Position numbers and translations under genes: made by a program. Below the pieces are notes generated by a model that ran no database searches, had not been told where the DNA came from, and worked only from the letters and a program-made list of their open reading frames with translations. Shown piece after piece: positions 1 to 6,214 of a stretch of 9,564 nt of DNA (within the stretch, counting starts at the first letter, position 1; each line of letters begins with the position of its first letter). This DNA comes from Candidatus Kapaibacterium sp. (GTDB lineage Bacteria > Bacteroidota > Ignavibacteria > Palsa-1295): assembly GCA_025450975.1 (NCBI GenBank), contig JANWLI010000096.1, positions 1 through 9,564 of the forward strand. The letters run 5' to 3'.

Positions 1-70
1 GAGGGAACCATACCCAGCTTTTTTAGCTGTTTATGAGTATATAGTTGTGTTCAGGACAAGAAAAAAATTA

Positions 71-80
71 GAGGAAAGGA
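71..80 (+). promoter_or_regulatory. Ribosome binding site for the secreted protein at 88
   Basis: The purine run GAGGAAAGGA lies 7 bases before the ATG at 88 and fixes that start. Its last bases form half of a short palindrome, AGGAT-A-ATCCT (77-87), which abuts the start codon. Confidence 0.6.
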
Positions 81-87
81 TAATCCT

Positions 88-900
88 ATGCTTTCGAAGT
101 GCTCCCTCCTTCTGGTGATCATTGCGTGCAGTGCCATCAATTCATATGCTGCCCGGTTAAAAGTATACGAGTACCCAAAGCTGATCTCCGGCGGCCAGCT
201 CGGAACGATCATATTTGAAAATCCTGACCCCATGAGCACAATGAGTCGCACACAGTGTACGGCGGACAAGCTGATCTCCTGGGTCAAATCGGATGTGCCG
301 ATCCTTCGCATCGAGCAAAATGGCAAACAGATCTTCACCTCGCTCGGCTCATATATGTCGATCGGCGATAGTGTGGTCGCGGTGTTTATGGCACCGGTAA
401 TTCTCGTGCCCGGCGAGGCTACGCTTTTTCTGCTCAACGGACGCGATGCTAGTGTGCCCTATAAATTTACGGTGCCGGAGAAGATGCAGACAAATCTCCG
501 CGGCATCGAAGGCAACACGATCAAGCCGCTTGAGCCGTTCAGCCTGGTTGGCGAGGGCTTTGTCGCCATGACGCCACTTGATAATTCCAAGGCGCTCGAA
601 GATCTTCGTCAAAATCTTAACTTCGATGCGCTCTCAAAGAACGAGCAGCAGATCGTACTGTCCAAGCGTATCTCGACAGACTGGCAGCGCGTACAAACAG
701 CAAACTTCCTGACGATCGAACAAAGGGGCAAGACCTGGGAAGTATTTGTTGAAGAGTGCGGGCTCACCAGACAAGGAGTGTGTATGAAGTTTATTGCACC
801 CGGAGAATTGAAACCAGGTCCTGCGAACCTGACTGCATGGGTGCGGTATAATAATGCCGAGACCTCACGATCGGCACCGCTAGCGATCAATATCCAATAA
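88..900 (+). CDS. Secreted protein of unknown function, possibly two Ig-like beta domains
   Basis: I do not recognise a named family. The 270-residue product begins with a clear signal peptide: Lys4, a hydrophobic core at about residues 5-16, and a likely cleavage after SYA (residues 19-21), so it should be exported. The mature part is rich in beta-forming sequence. Two segments end like Ig/IPT-type beta domains: around residues 108-129 (PGEATLFLLNG, then a YKFTV strand) and around 243-269 (PGPANLTAWVRY, then an APLAINI strand). Between them lies a more helical, charged stretch at about 165-200. The mature protein has three cysteines (57, 224, 232); 224 and 232 could pair. The ATG at 88 is chosen because a purine-rich Shine-Dalgarno lies just upstream and a signal peptide follows at once. 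The next gene starts four bases after the stop, so the two are very probably co-transcribed. Certain as a gene; the domain reading is inference. Confidence 0.85.
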   Translation: MLSKCSLLLVIIACSAINSYAARLKVYEYPKLISGGQLGTIIFENPDPMSTMSRTQCTADKLISWVKSDVPILRIEQNGKQIFTSLGSYMSIGDSVVAVFMAPVILVPGEATLFLLNGRDASVPYKFTVPEKMQTNLRGIEGNTIKPLEPFSLVGEGFVAMTPLDNSKALEDLRQNLNFDALSKNEQQIVLSKRISTDWQRVQTANFLTIEQRGKTWEVFVEECGLTRQGVCMKFIAPGELKPGPANLTAWVRYNNAETSRSAPLAINIQ

Positions 901-904
901 CTCT

Positions 905-1369
905 ATGATGTTTGCCCTTATCATTCAATCTCTCATACTATGTGCAGTCCGTGTATTGATGCCGGATTGTAACTGCTCGCCTTCGGGCTATCCTGTACAA
1001 GAACTTGCCGATGCTGCCGCGGTTTTTACCGGCAAGGTGACGGCGATCCGACTTGTCGATTCAACCTTGCTCAAAGAGGAAGTGATCTCTTCGAGCGACC
1101 GGATCATCGTCAGCTTTGATGTAGACAAAGTCTGGAAGGGAGAGCAGAAGAAGTCGCTGACTGTCGAGACGGGAGTTACGACAAAGACCTGCGGCTATCC
1201 GTTTGTTCTTGGCGAGTCGTATCTCGTCTATACATTCTATCAGATCGGCGGCTCGGACTCAACAACACTGCTGACGAGCCAATGTACGCGGACGCGCCTC
1301 TTAGCAAATGCCACAGAGGATATTGAGGAGCTGAACACACCTCCACGTGTCGTTCTGAAAAAGAAATAA
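905..1369 (+). CDS. Secreted TIMP/NTR-like protein (possible metalloprotease inhibitor fold)
   Basis: The 154-residue protein has an N-terminal hydrophobic stretch (about residues 3-19) that probably acts as a signal sequence, followed at once by a Cys-x-Cys pair (C22, C24). The core reads like the NTR/TIMP fold: AAAVFTGKV (38-45), a strand leading to FDVDKVWKGE (71-80), then TCGYPF with C96, GESYLVYTF (103-111) and SQCTRTRLLANA with C127. The mature protein has exactly four cysteines. Spacings C22-C96 and C24-C127 resemble the Cys1-Cys70ish and Cys3-Cys100ish disulfides of animal TIMP N-domains. In those proteins the N-terminal Cys-x-Cys chelates the catalytic zinc of metalloproteases. Bacterial members of the fold are known but their targets are mostly undefined, so inhibitor activity is inference. 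The start could be ATG 905 or the adjacent ATG 908. Four bases separate it from the gene upstream, suggesting translational coupling. Confidence 0.8.
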   Translation: MMFALIIQSLILCAVRVLMPDCNCSPSGYPVQELADAAAVFTGKVTAIRLVDSTLLKEEVISSSDRIIVSFDVDKVWKGEQKKSLTVETGVTTKTCGYPFVLGESYLVYTFYQIGGSDSTTLLTSQCTRTRLLANATEDIEELNTPPRVVLKKK

Positions 1370-1396
1370 TCTCTACACCATTTTCGTTTTAGGTAG

Positions 1397-1831
1397 ATGC
1401 TCAGTGAACCTAGCATCGAACAGCTTGCGCCGGCGGACTACGATATAATACGCTCTGTCTATGCGGCTTGCGATTATTCAGGCGGCATTAATGACGATGA
1501 TATAGGCTTTCTCGCAAGCCTGGGCGGCATACCAGCAGCCGCAGTACGCCTTACGAACGAAGAAGGCGTGTTGGTCCTGCGTGGCATGATGGTTAAACCG
1601 GAATATCAGCGTCGTGGTATCGGCAAGCAAGTACTGCAAACTCTCGACCCGCATATCGGAAAGAACGCATGCTATCTTGTCGGAAGAAAACACCTGATAG
1701 ATTTTTACGGAAGCATCGGCTTTAAGAAAATAGAACCGAGTGAGGCACCTGATTTCTTACGTGACCGAGCTGAACATTACAATACCAATGGATTCGAATG
1801 TATTCTGATGTATCGGCGCCCTCGAACATAG
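1397..1831 (+). CDS. GNAT family N-acetyltransferase
   Basis: A 144-residue single-domain GNAT acetyltransferase, predicted to move an acetyl group from acetyl-CoA to an amine. The acetyl-CoA pyrophosphate-binding motif A is clear: strand VLRGMMV (60-66), then KPEYQRRGIGKQVL (67-80) with the Q-R-R-G-I-G turn at 71-76. A motif B-like segment FYGSIGFKKIE (103-113) carries the usual aromatic residue near the active site. Length is normal for a stand-alone GNAT and there is no signal peptide, so it is cytosolic. The N-terminal half, which binds substrate, is not diagnostic. It follows the TIMP-like gene by 27 bases on the same strand and may share its transcript. Only a weak Shine-Dalgarno precedes the ATG. 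Its stop lies 7 bases from the stop of the convergent gene at 1839, leaving no room for a conventional terminator between them. Confidence 0.88.
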   Translation: MLSEPSIEQLAPADYDIIRSVYAACDYSGGINDDDIGFLASLGGIPAAAVRLTNEEGVLVLRGMMVKPEYQRRGIGKQVLQTLDPHIGKNACYLVGRKHLIDFYGSIGFKKIEPSEAPDFLRDRAEHYNTNGFECILMYRRPRT

Positions 1832-1838
1832 ACTTGGA

Positions 1839-3149
1839 TTATTGCTGCATCAGCATTTTTCCGGTAAGCATGTGACCTTCGAAGCTCAGTGTGTAGAAGA
1901 ATGCGGCATTGTAATGAAACGGTAGATGCAGTTCTGCCTGATGTGCACCTTGTTCTTTGATCTCACGAATAACTGTCTGCACCGGTCTTCCATCGTCATC
2001 GTAGACTCTTAACTCCACCAGCCCTCTGCGAGGGATCGTATAGGCGATCGTTGTCTTTTCGAGAAACGGGTTAGGAAAGTTCTGTTCGAGCCGAAGACCG
2101 GGTAGCGGCTTCTCTTGTTCTGCTGTTGAAGGCGTATTACGAGTATACTTCCAGATCCTGTTGCCGCTTGCATAGCCGACGGAGTCATTGACCTTTCGAA
2201 AGCGATTGAAGTTTGTGACGAATGGGACGTCTTTCCAGGACTCGCCGCCATCAGTTGTTTCGCGGATAGTACCTGCACGATGTCCGCACCAGCCGAGGGA
2301 GTCGCTCATAAATCCAATACCTTGCTGGAAGCGATGCGTGGAATTCCATAGTTTTTCCGTCCAGGTCACTCCACCATCGGTTGTTTTCAGTACTGGGATG
2401 GAATCCATATCTTCCCATGCCTGGAGCGAAATGTATCCTGTCTTCCGTGAAGGAAAAGATATTTTCCAACACGTCGAATGAAATGTTGTAGTAGTATGGA
2501 CTACTTCCCATACGTCACCGCCGGAAGTAGTATAAAACACGACGTACCGTTCGTCAATGTCATTATTGGCGCCGACTTTTCCCACGATGATGCCGGTATC
2601 GGCCGAAAAGAAATGACAGTCGATCAGGCTGGTGGGGATCGGGAATGGCGTCGACTTCCACGAAGCTCCGCCATTCGTTGTTTTGAGGATATGGCATGGT
2701 CCGCGCACTCTTCCGACTGCGTAGACGACCTGCTCGTCAACGGCGAAGATCCCACAAATGCCTGTAGGCATTGGTCCTTCGATCGTCGTTACCGGAGTCC
2801 AGGAATTTCCTCCATCGGTCGTTTGATAGAGTGGATGCGTATCGACGGTTGGCGACCAGGAGCTTGGACCGAGATTCCCGGCCCATCCAAGATTAGCATT
2901 GGCAAAGCCAACTGACCGGAAAGAAGTCTCCGGCTTCTCTAATTGCTTCAGCCAGGAAGTGCCGCCATCGGTCGTTCGGTAGATAAAGCCGTCAACGTTG
3001 ACGACCCATCCGGTATGCTCATCGATAAAAAAGATATCATCGTGACGAAAACCGGCCGTAGGCGAATTCTCCAGAAGTTTCCACTGTGCGGATATGCTGC
3101 TGCTGAAGATCAGCACAAGAAGACATATACTAAAAAATTGACGCTTCAC
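1839..3149 (-). CDS. Secreted YCF48/BNR-like repeat protein with T9SS C-terminal sorting domain
   Basis: The 436-residue product has a signal peptide (Lys2-Arg3, core 5-16, likely cleavage after Ser20-Ala21). The body is a beta-propeller of the YCF48/BNR (Asp-box) type. Six copies of TTxGGxxW start at residues 59, 110, 157, 207, 256 and 298, spaced 42-51 residues apart, as expected for propeller blades. The fourth copy is degenerate (TTSGGDVW). The C-terminal 85 residues, opening with LEQNFPNPF at 354-362 and containing strands such as TTIAYTIP and VELRVYDDDG, form a T9SS type A sorting domain. The protein is therefore probably translocated across the outer membrane and attached to the surface or released. 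In cyanobacteria YCF48 helps assemble photosystem II, but that role cannot be transferred here. Translation starts at GTG 3149, because no ATG lies near the signal peptide. It lies 12 bases after the upstream T9SS gene and is probably co-transcribed. Confidence 0.9.
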   Translation of the reverse strand: MKRQFFSICLLVLIFSSSISAQWKLLENSPTAGFRHDDIFFIDEHTGWVVNVDGFIYRTTDGGTSWLKQLEKPETSFRSVGFANANLGWAGNLGPSSWSPTVDTHPLYQTTDGGNSWTPVTTIEGPMPTGICGIFAVDEQVVYAVGRVRGPCHILKTTNGGASWKSTPFPIPTSLIDCHFFSADTGIIVGKVGANNDIDERYVVFYTTSGGDVWEVVHTTTTFHSTCWKISFPSRKTGYISLQAWEDMDSIPVLKTTDGGVTWTEKLWNSTHRFQQGIGFMSDSLGWCGHRAGTIRETTDGGESWKDVPFVTNFNRFRKVNDSVGYASGNRIWKYTRNTPSTAEQEKPLPGLRLEQNFPNPFLEKTTIAYTIPRRGLVELRVYDDDGRPVQTVIREIKEQGAHQAELHLPFHYNAAFFYTLSFEGHMLTGKMLMQQ

Positions 3150-3161
3150 TTTACGTAAAAG

Positions 3162-4331
3162 TTAATGCTTGATAAGTTTTTTTCTGACTATGCCTTCAGA
3201 AGAAGAAACTTCTACTACGTAGACGCCTTCTGGAAGGAATGAAACGTCGATCCTTGCCGGATTATCCGGTAATAAAATCTGATAACTACAGGTGCCCAAG
3301 GAATTGAAAATTTTCAATTGCGACCGATGATACCCCGTGATCGTCAGTTGGTTCGCCGTCGGATTTGGAAAAATACTTACACGCTTATAGTCAGGTGAAG
3401 GTACCGTGCTGGAGGTCTGAATCGGGCCGATCCGCTTACGGGCTATGACAATGTGATCATACTTATTATAGTGCGACACACCTGCCGGACTGGTATCATC
3501 ATAGTACTCGATCCAGATATAATTGAGGTTAAGCTTCGGATCGGTTCTCCAGCGGAAACCTTCAAACGCCGGAGCAGTGTCACGGGTGATGAATTTATCC
3601 CAGGTCCAGCTACCATTTGGAAACCCAGGACCCCAGTGCCCAACCTCTTTAGTATCATGCCAGATGCGAAGCTCACCATTATATGCGGTGGCCGGATTGT
3701 TGAGCTTTACCATGATCTCTACGCAAAGCCAATCATCGTACGGCACCGGTTCTGCAGTTGAGTCGCCAAGGATCATGACATTCCCCCAGCAATTGTTACT
3801 GGGGTCGTGGCGCATATCTCCCCAATACATATACGTATTCATTGTCTCTTTACCCACAGGCTCGTAAGCGATCGAAATGCGCGAATCGCCTAACCCGCAA
3901 ATGCCTGCGCGAGGATGGGGCCACAGAAGAGCAGGATTGTACCCGCCGATCCATACACCCTCGTGATGAATGTATCCTTTCGAGATCGAAGGGTATTTTA
4001 CATAGTACCGAAGATAAACTGTGCTGTCAAATCCGGGGACAAAACGCTTGTAGAGATGTCCGCCATTATTTTGGCCGCCGATGTTTGTAAGCTTTAGTGA
4101 ATACGGATGGGTACTACCGGGAGGTACATCAGCATCGAGCGACATGCCGTCCATATTTACTTTTTCGTCGTAGCGGCCGAAGATAGAGCTTAGTCCATCG
4201 TCGAATTTTTCTACATACAAGACATCCGGATCATTCTCAATTCCAATGTCGTGCGGATATGAACTAGCGATCTGTGCATACGTATGTACAGCGAGGAAGA
4301 GGGTGAAAACAACGACTATTCCTCGCTTCAT
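3162..4331 (-). CDS. Secreted jelly-roll (lyase-like/ConA-like) protein with T9SS sorting domain
   Basis: Read from ATG 4331 the product has 389 residues. It starts with a signal peptide (Lys2-Arg3, core 5-15, cleavage after YA at 19-20). The central region (about 35-305) looks like a concanavalin-type jelly roll as found in polysaccharide lyases and laminin-G-like proteins. Pointers are VEKFDDGL (40-47), YLRYYVKYP (106-114), GELRIWHDTKEVGHW (219-233) and the closing strand YDHIVIARKRIGPI (291-304). No catalytic residues can be assigned with certainty. The C-terminal segment from about 317 (SIFPNPTANQLTI) to the end (LPEGVYVVEVSSSEG, then basic KKLIKH) is a T9SS type A sorting domain, so surface display or release is expected. 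A GTG two codons upstream (4337) could also start it. ATG 4331 fits better because AGAAAG sits 8 bases before it. It follows the SRPBCC gene by 12 bases. A carbohydrate-active role is inference. Confidence 0.85.
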   Translation of the reverse strand: MKRGIVVVFTLFLAVHTYAQIASSYPHDIGIENDPDVLYVEKFDDGLSSIFGRYDEKVNMDGMSLDADVPPGSTHPYSLKLTNIGGQNNGGHLYKRFVPGFDSTVYLRYYVKYPSISKGYIHHEGVWIGGYNPALLWPHPRAGICGLGDSRISIAYEPVGKETMNTYMYWGDMRHDPSNNCWGNVMILGDSTAEPVPYDDWLCVEIMVKLNNPATAYNGELRIWHDTKEVGHWGPGFPNGSWTWDKFITRDTAPAFEGFRWRTDPKLNLNYIWIEYYDDTSPAGVSHYNKYDHIVIARKRIGPIQTSSTVPSPDYKRVSIFPNPTANQLTITGYHRSQLKIFNSLGTCSYQILLPDNPARIDVSFLPEGVYVVEVSSSEGIVRKKLIKH

Positions 4332-4339
4332 GAACACGT

Positions 4340-4345
4340 CTTTCT
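4340..4345 (-). promoter_or_regulatory. Ribosome binding site overlapping the SRPBCC stop, choosing ATG 4331
   Basis: On the minus strand AGAAAG overlaps the TAG stop of the upstream gene and ends 8 bases before ATG 4331, but only 2 bases before the alternative GTG 4337. This favours the shorter start and suggests translational coupling. Confidence 0.45.
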
Positions 4346-4781
4346 AGATGGCTTCCAACACTTCTTTTAACTTCCCAAGCACCATATCCCAGCCACCGAG
4401 TGTCTCCCGATATCGTTCTTCGCCGCGCTCTGCGCCTGCAAAGTCACCCTGCAATACGGAAAGATGAGTGCCTCCTTGCACATGCGAGAGTTCGTACGTC
4501 ACCGTCGTATGATTTGCCGGGATGTCGGCTAGTCCCATGTTCGGGCCGAAGGCAGTAAAGGAAAGCTTCTTCTCAAACTGAAAGTCGAGGACCTTACCTG
4601 CTACCTGGACAATGCCGTGCTGATCGGGGAATACGATCGAATCGCCGACTTCCCAGTCGGAAACAACATCGCAGCCAAACATATACTGACGTGTCCAGTC
4701 AGAATGGGTAAGTGCCTCCCATACTTCAGCAGGAGCGGCTTCGATCGTTATAGATTTATGAACAATAAGCGAATTGGGCAT
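4344..4781 (-). CDS. SRPBCC / AHSA1 (START-like) domain protein
   Basis: A 145-residue cytosolic protein of the SRPBCC superfamily, AHSA1-like subgroup (helix-grip fold with a hydrophobic ligand cavity). The N-terminus shows the typical pattern: a first strand VHKSITIEAAPAEVWEALTH (7-26), then W29 and the loop leading to VSDWEVGDSIVF (40-51). Mid-protein strands include VAGKVLDFQFEKKLSFTAFG (60-79) and TTVTYELSHVQGGTHLSVLQ (92-111). A C-terminal helix GGWDMVLGKLKEVLEAI (129-145) closes the fold. Members bind or transform small hydrophobic molecules or act as Hsp90 co-chaperone-like proteins; the ligand here is unknown. It starts with ATG but has no evident Shine-Dalgarno. A Bacteroidota-like -7 element lies about 24 bases upstream, so it may head a transcript that also carries the two T9SS genes downstream. 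Confidence 0.87.
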   Translation of the reverse strand: MPNSLIVHKSITIEAAPAEVWEALTHSDWTRQYMFGCDVVSDWEVGDSIVFPDQHGIVQVAGKVLDFQFEKKLSFTAFGPNMGLADIPANHTTVTYELSHVQGGTHLSVLQGDFAGAERGEERYRETLGGWDMVLGKLKEVLEAI

Positions 4782-4804
4782 GAATGATACGAAAATGGAA
4801 AGTT

Positions 4805-4812
4805 CAAATATA
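4805..4812 (-). promoter_or_regulatory. Putative Bacteroidota-type -7 promoter element for the SRPBCC gene
   Basis: On the minus strand the octamer TATATTTG matches the TAnnTTTG consensus of Bacteroidota housekeeping promoters exactly. It lies in the A/T-rich 39-base gap between rlmB and the SRPBCC gene and would give a 5' leader of roughly 15-20 bases. No clear TTTG element is visible about 20 bases further upstream, so the call is tentative. Confidence 0.4.
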
Positions 4813-4820
4813 AAAAAATT

Positions 4821-5591
4821 TTAGGTTGTGCGCTGCCTCTTGACTTCGAAGAGGGCGATGGCAGAGGCAACGCTGGCGTTCAGCGATGCAGTCTTGCCAG
4901 CCATCGGGATACGGACTAACAGGTCACAACGCTTGCGGGTCAGGTGATGCAGGCCTGTTTCCTCGCTTCCTACAATGAGACAGACCGGCCCGGAAAGGTC
5001 GGCTTCATAAATCGATTCCCCCGCTTCACCAGCGAGACCAATACAACGGACCTCAAACTCTTCACGAAGCCGAAAGATGATCTCGGGGAGATTGTTATAC
5101 TTGACGACGGGTAGGTTAAATGCAGCGCCTGCAGAGGCCCTGAATACGGCCGGGGTCAGAACAGCCCCGCGTTGTGGCATGAGCACACACAGGGCACCGG
5201 CTGCCTCTGCAGAGCGGATAATGGCGCCGATATTATGCGGGTCTTCGATCCCATCGAGCGCGATAAGCAGCGGCACGGTAGCTGTGTCGGCAAAGATCTC
5301 GTCGAGCTCATAATAGCGGACACCCGTAAGCAGGACAATGACGCCTTGCGTATTTTCTCCTTTTGCGTACCGACGTTCCAGGTCGGCAAATTTTTTGCGG
5401 TCGAGCTCCCCGACAGCGAGTTTTTGCTGTTTTGCTTGGATACGGATCCGGTCGATCGTATCGCCGTGGGTTCCGTGAGCAATGTAGATCTTCTCAATAC
5501 GGCGTGCATCTCCTTCGAGCAGTTCTAAGGCTGCTCGTCTGCCAACGACGTAAAGGCTATCGGTTTCGGTTGTTGAAGTGATGTGGTTCAA
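4821..5591 (-). CDS. rlmB: 23S rRNA (guanosine-2'-O)-methyltransferase RlmB (TrmH/SpoU family)
   Basis: A 256-residue SpoU/TrmH-family enzyme, predicted to transfer a methyl group from S-adenosylmethionine to the ribose 2'-OH of G2251 (E. coli numbering) in the 23S rRNA P loop. The N-terminal substrate-binding domain (about 13-90) begins LYVVGRRAALELLE. The catalytic trefoil-knot domain has all three family motifs. Motif 1 is DGIEDPHNIGAIIRSAEAAG at 113-132, with Asn120 and Arg126. Motif 2 is LIVGSEETGL at 205-214, with Glu210. Motif 3 is IPMAGKTASLNASVASAIAL at 228-247, with Ser236 and Asn238. Length is normal for RlmB; the related TrmH or TsnR proteins are less likely given the N-terminal domain. 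The only early start is TTG 5591: going upstream the frame meets the TGA of the previous gene after two codons. No strong Shine-Dalgarno is seen, which suggests coupling to the LOG gene. Confidence 0.93.
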   Translation of the reverse strand: MNHITSTTETDSLYVVGRRAALELLEGDARRIEKIYIAHGTHGDTIDRIRIQAKQQKLAVGELDRKKFADLERRYAKGENTQGVIVLLTGVRYYELDEIFADTATVPLLIALDGIEDPHNIGAIIRSAEAAGALCVLMPQRGAVLTPAVFRASAGAAFNLPVVKYNNLPEIIFRLREEFEVRCIGLAGEAGESIYEADLSGPVCLIVGSEETGLHHLTRKRCDLLVRIPMAGKTASLNASVASAIALFEVKRQRTT

Positions 5592-5597
5592 GCGGTA

Positions 5598-6179
5598 TCA
5601 ATTTTCCGCCTGCGAAAGTACGGGAATATCAGGCAGGTTGTCCTGCAAACCGAGTCGATCGTTGAGCCGGTCGATCGCTTCTTCAGGCGTATCGACGATA
5701 TTGACGAACTTCGATTTACCAAGATACCACTCTTGGGTGAGCAGAACGTCGCATAAGGCACGCCATTCATCACCGATCAATACCAGGGGTTTTGTTTCGA
5801 GAAAATTCTTTGACATCATGTCCCAGGCCGTTGCTACTTCCAGGAGCGTGCCGGGGGAAATACCGATCGCAACGTAGGCATCGGCAAGGTCGACGAGCTC
5901 CATAAGGCGGTCGACGGCGCTTTTGACTTTGACTTCTCGTGTGATAAATTCATTGGGTGTGCGTCCGCGTCCCAGATAGACATCGGCAGTCACACCGACG
6001 ACACCTGAGCCGCGCGAGGAAGCGCCGCGTGCAACGGCCTCCATCACCCCATCATAGCCTCCGCAGACAACGCTATATCCGGCATCGGCAAGCGATGCGC
6101 CAAGAATTTCTGCTTCGGAATATACCGGATCACTTCGATGAGCGCCGCTTGGCCCGAAAACCGTAATAAGTTTTTTCAT
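5598..6179 (-). CDS. LOG/SLOG-family Rossmann-fold nucleotide-binding protein
   Basis: A 193-residue protein of the lysine-decarboxylase-like LOG/SLOG superfamily, whose members bind nucleotides and include cytokinin-activating phosphoribohydrolases. The fold reads well: first strand ITVFGPSGAHRSDPVY (5-20), helix SEAEILGASLADAGYSVVCGG (21-41) and GGYDGVMEAVARGA (40-53), which is the glycine-rich loop and following helix. Then come VVGVTADVYLGRGRTPNEF (60-78) and DRLMELVDLADAYVAIG (90-106). The usual PGGxGTxxE motif is changed: at 106-114 it reads GISPGTLLE, keeping Gly-Thr and Glu114 but not the PGG. Phosphoribohydrolase activity is therefore uncertain. A TTG at 6194 could extend the frame by five codons, but it overlaps the GGAGG that serves ATG 6179, so ATG 6179 is chosen. 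It ends six bases before rlmB and is probably co-transcribed with it. Confidence 0.85.
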   Translation of the reverse strand: MKKLITVFGPSGAHRSDPVYSEAEILGASLADAGYSVVCGGYDGVMEAVARGASSRGSGVVGVTADVYLGRGRTPNEFITREVKVKSAVDRLMELVDLADAYVAIGISPGTLLEVATAWDMMSKNFLETKPLVLIGDEWRALCDVLLTQEWYLGKSKFVNIVDTPEEAIDRLNDRLGLQDNLPDIPVLSQAEN

Positions 6180-6187
6180 ATCTAATG

Positions 6188-6192
6188 CCTCC
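6188..6192 (-). promoter_or_regulatory. Shine-Dalgarno GGAGG deciding the LOG-protein start
   Basis: On the minus strand GGAGG is followed by an 8-base spacer and ATG 6179. The upstream TTG at 6194 overlaps this site and so is unlikely to be the real start. Confidence 0.75.
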
Positions 6193-6198
6193 AACGTG

Positions 6199-6214
6199 TT
6201 TCATAACTATGAAA
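6199..6214 (-). promoter_or_regulatory. 16-base perfect inverted repeat, candidate operator upstream of the LOG gene
   Basis: TTTCATA-AC-TATGAAA (plus strand) has perfect 7-base arms and a 2-base spacer. It sits 20-35 bases before ATG 6179 and 6 bases before the GGAGG. On the minus strand it contains TAGTTATG (6209 to 6202), one mismatch from the TAnnTTTG -7 consensus, so a protein bound here could cover the promoter. The symmetry is seen; operator function is inferred. Confidence 0.4.

Noticed and set aside
15..29. Short hairpin CAGCT-TTTTT-AGCTG possibly ending an upstream gene
   Set aside because: Only five base pairs and no following U-run; too weak to call a terminator.
40..47. TATAGTTG as a -7 promoter element for the first gene
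   Set aside because: One mismatch to TAnnTTTG and no partner element upstream; an A/T-rich leader gives such matches by chance.
2478..2915. A 145-codon open frame on the plus strand
   Set aside because: It lies entirely opposite the YCF48-like gene, has no recognisable domain, and the minus-strand frame is clearly coding with its repeats, signal peptide and sorting tail.
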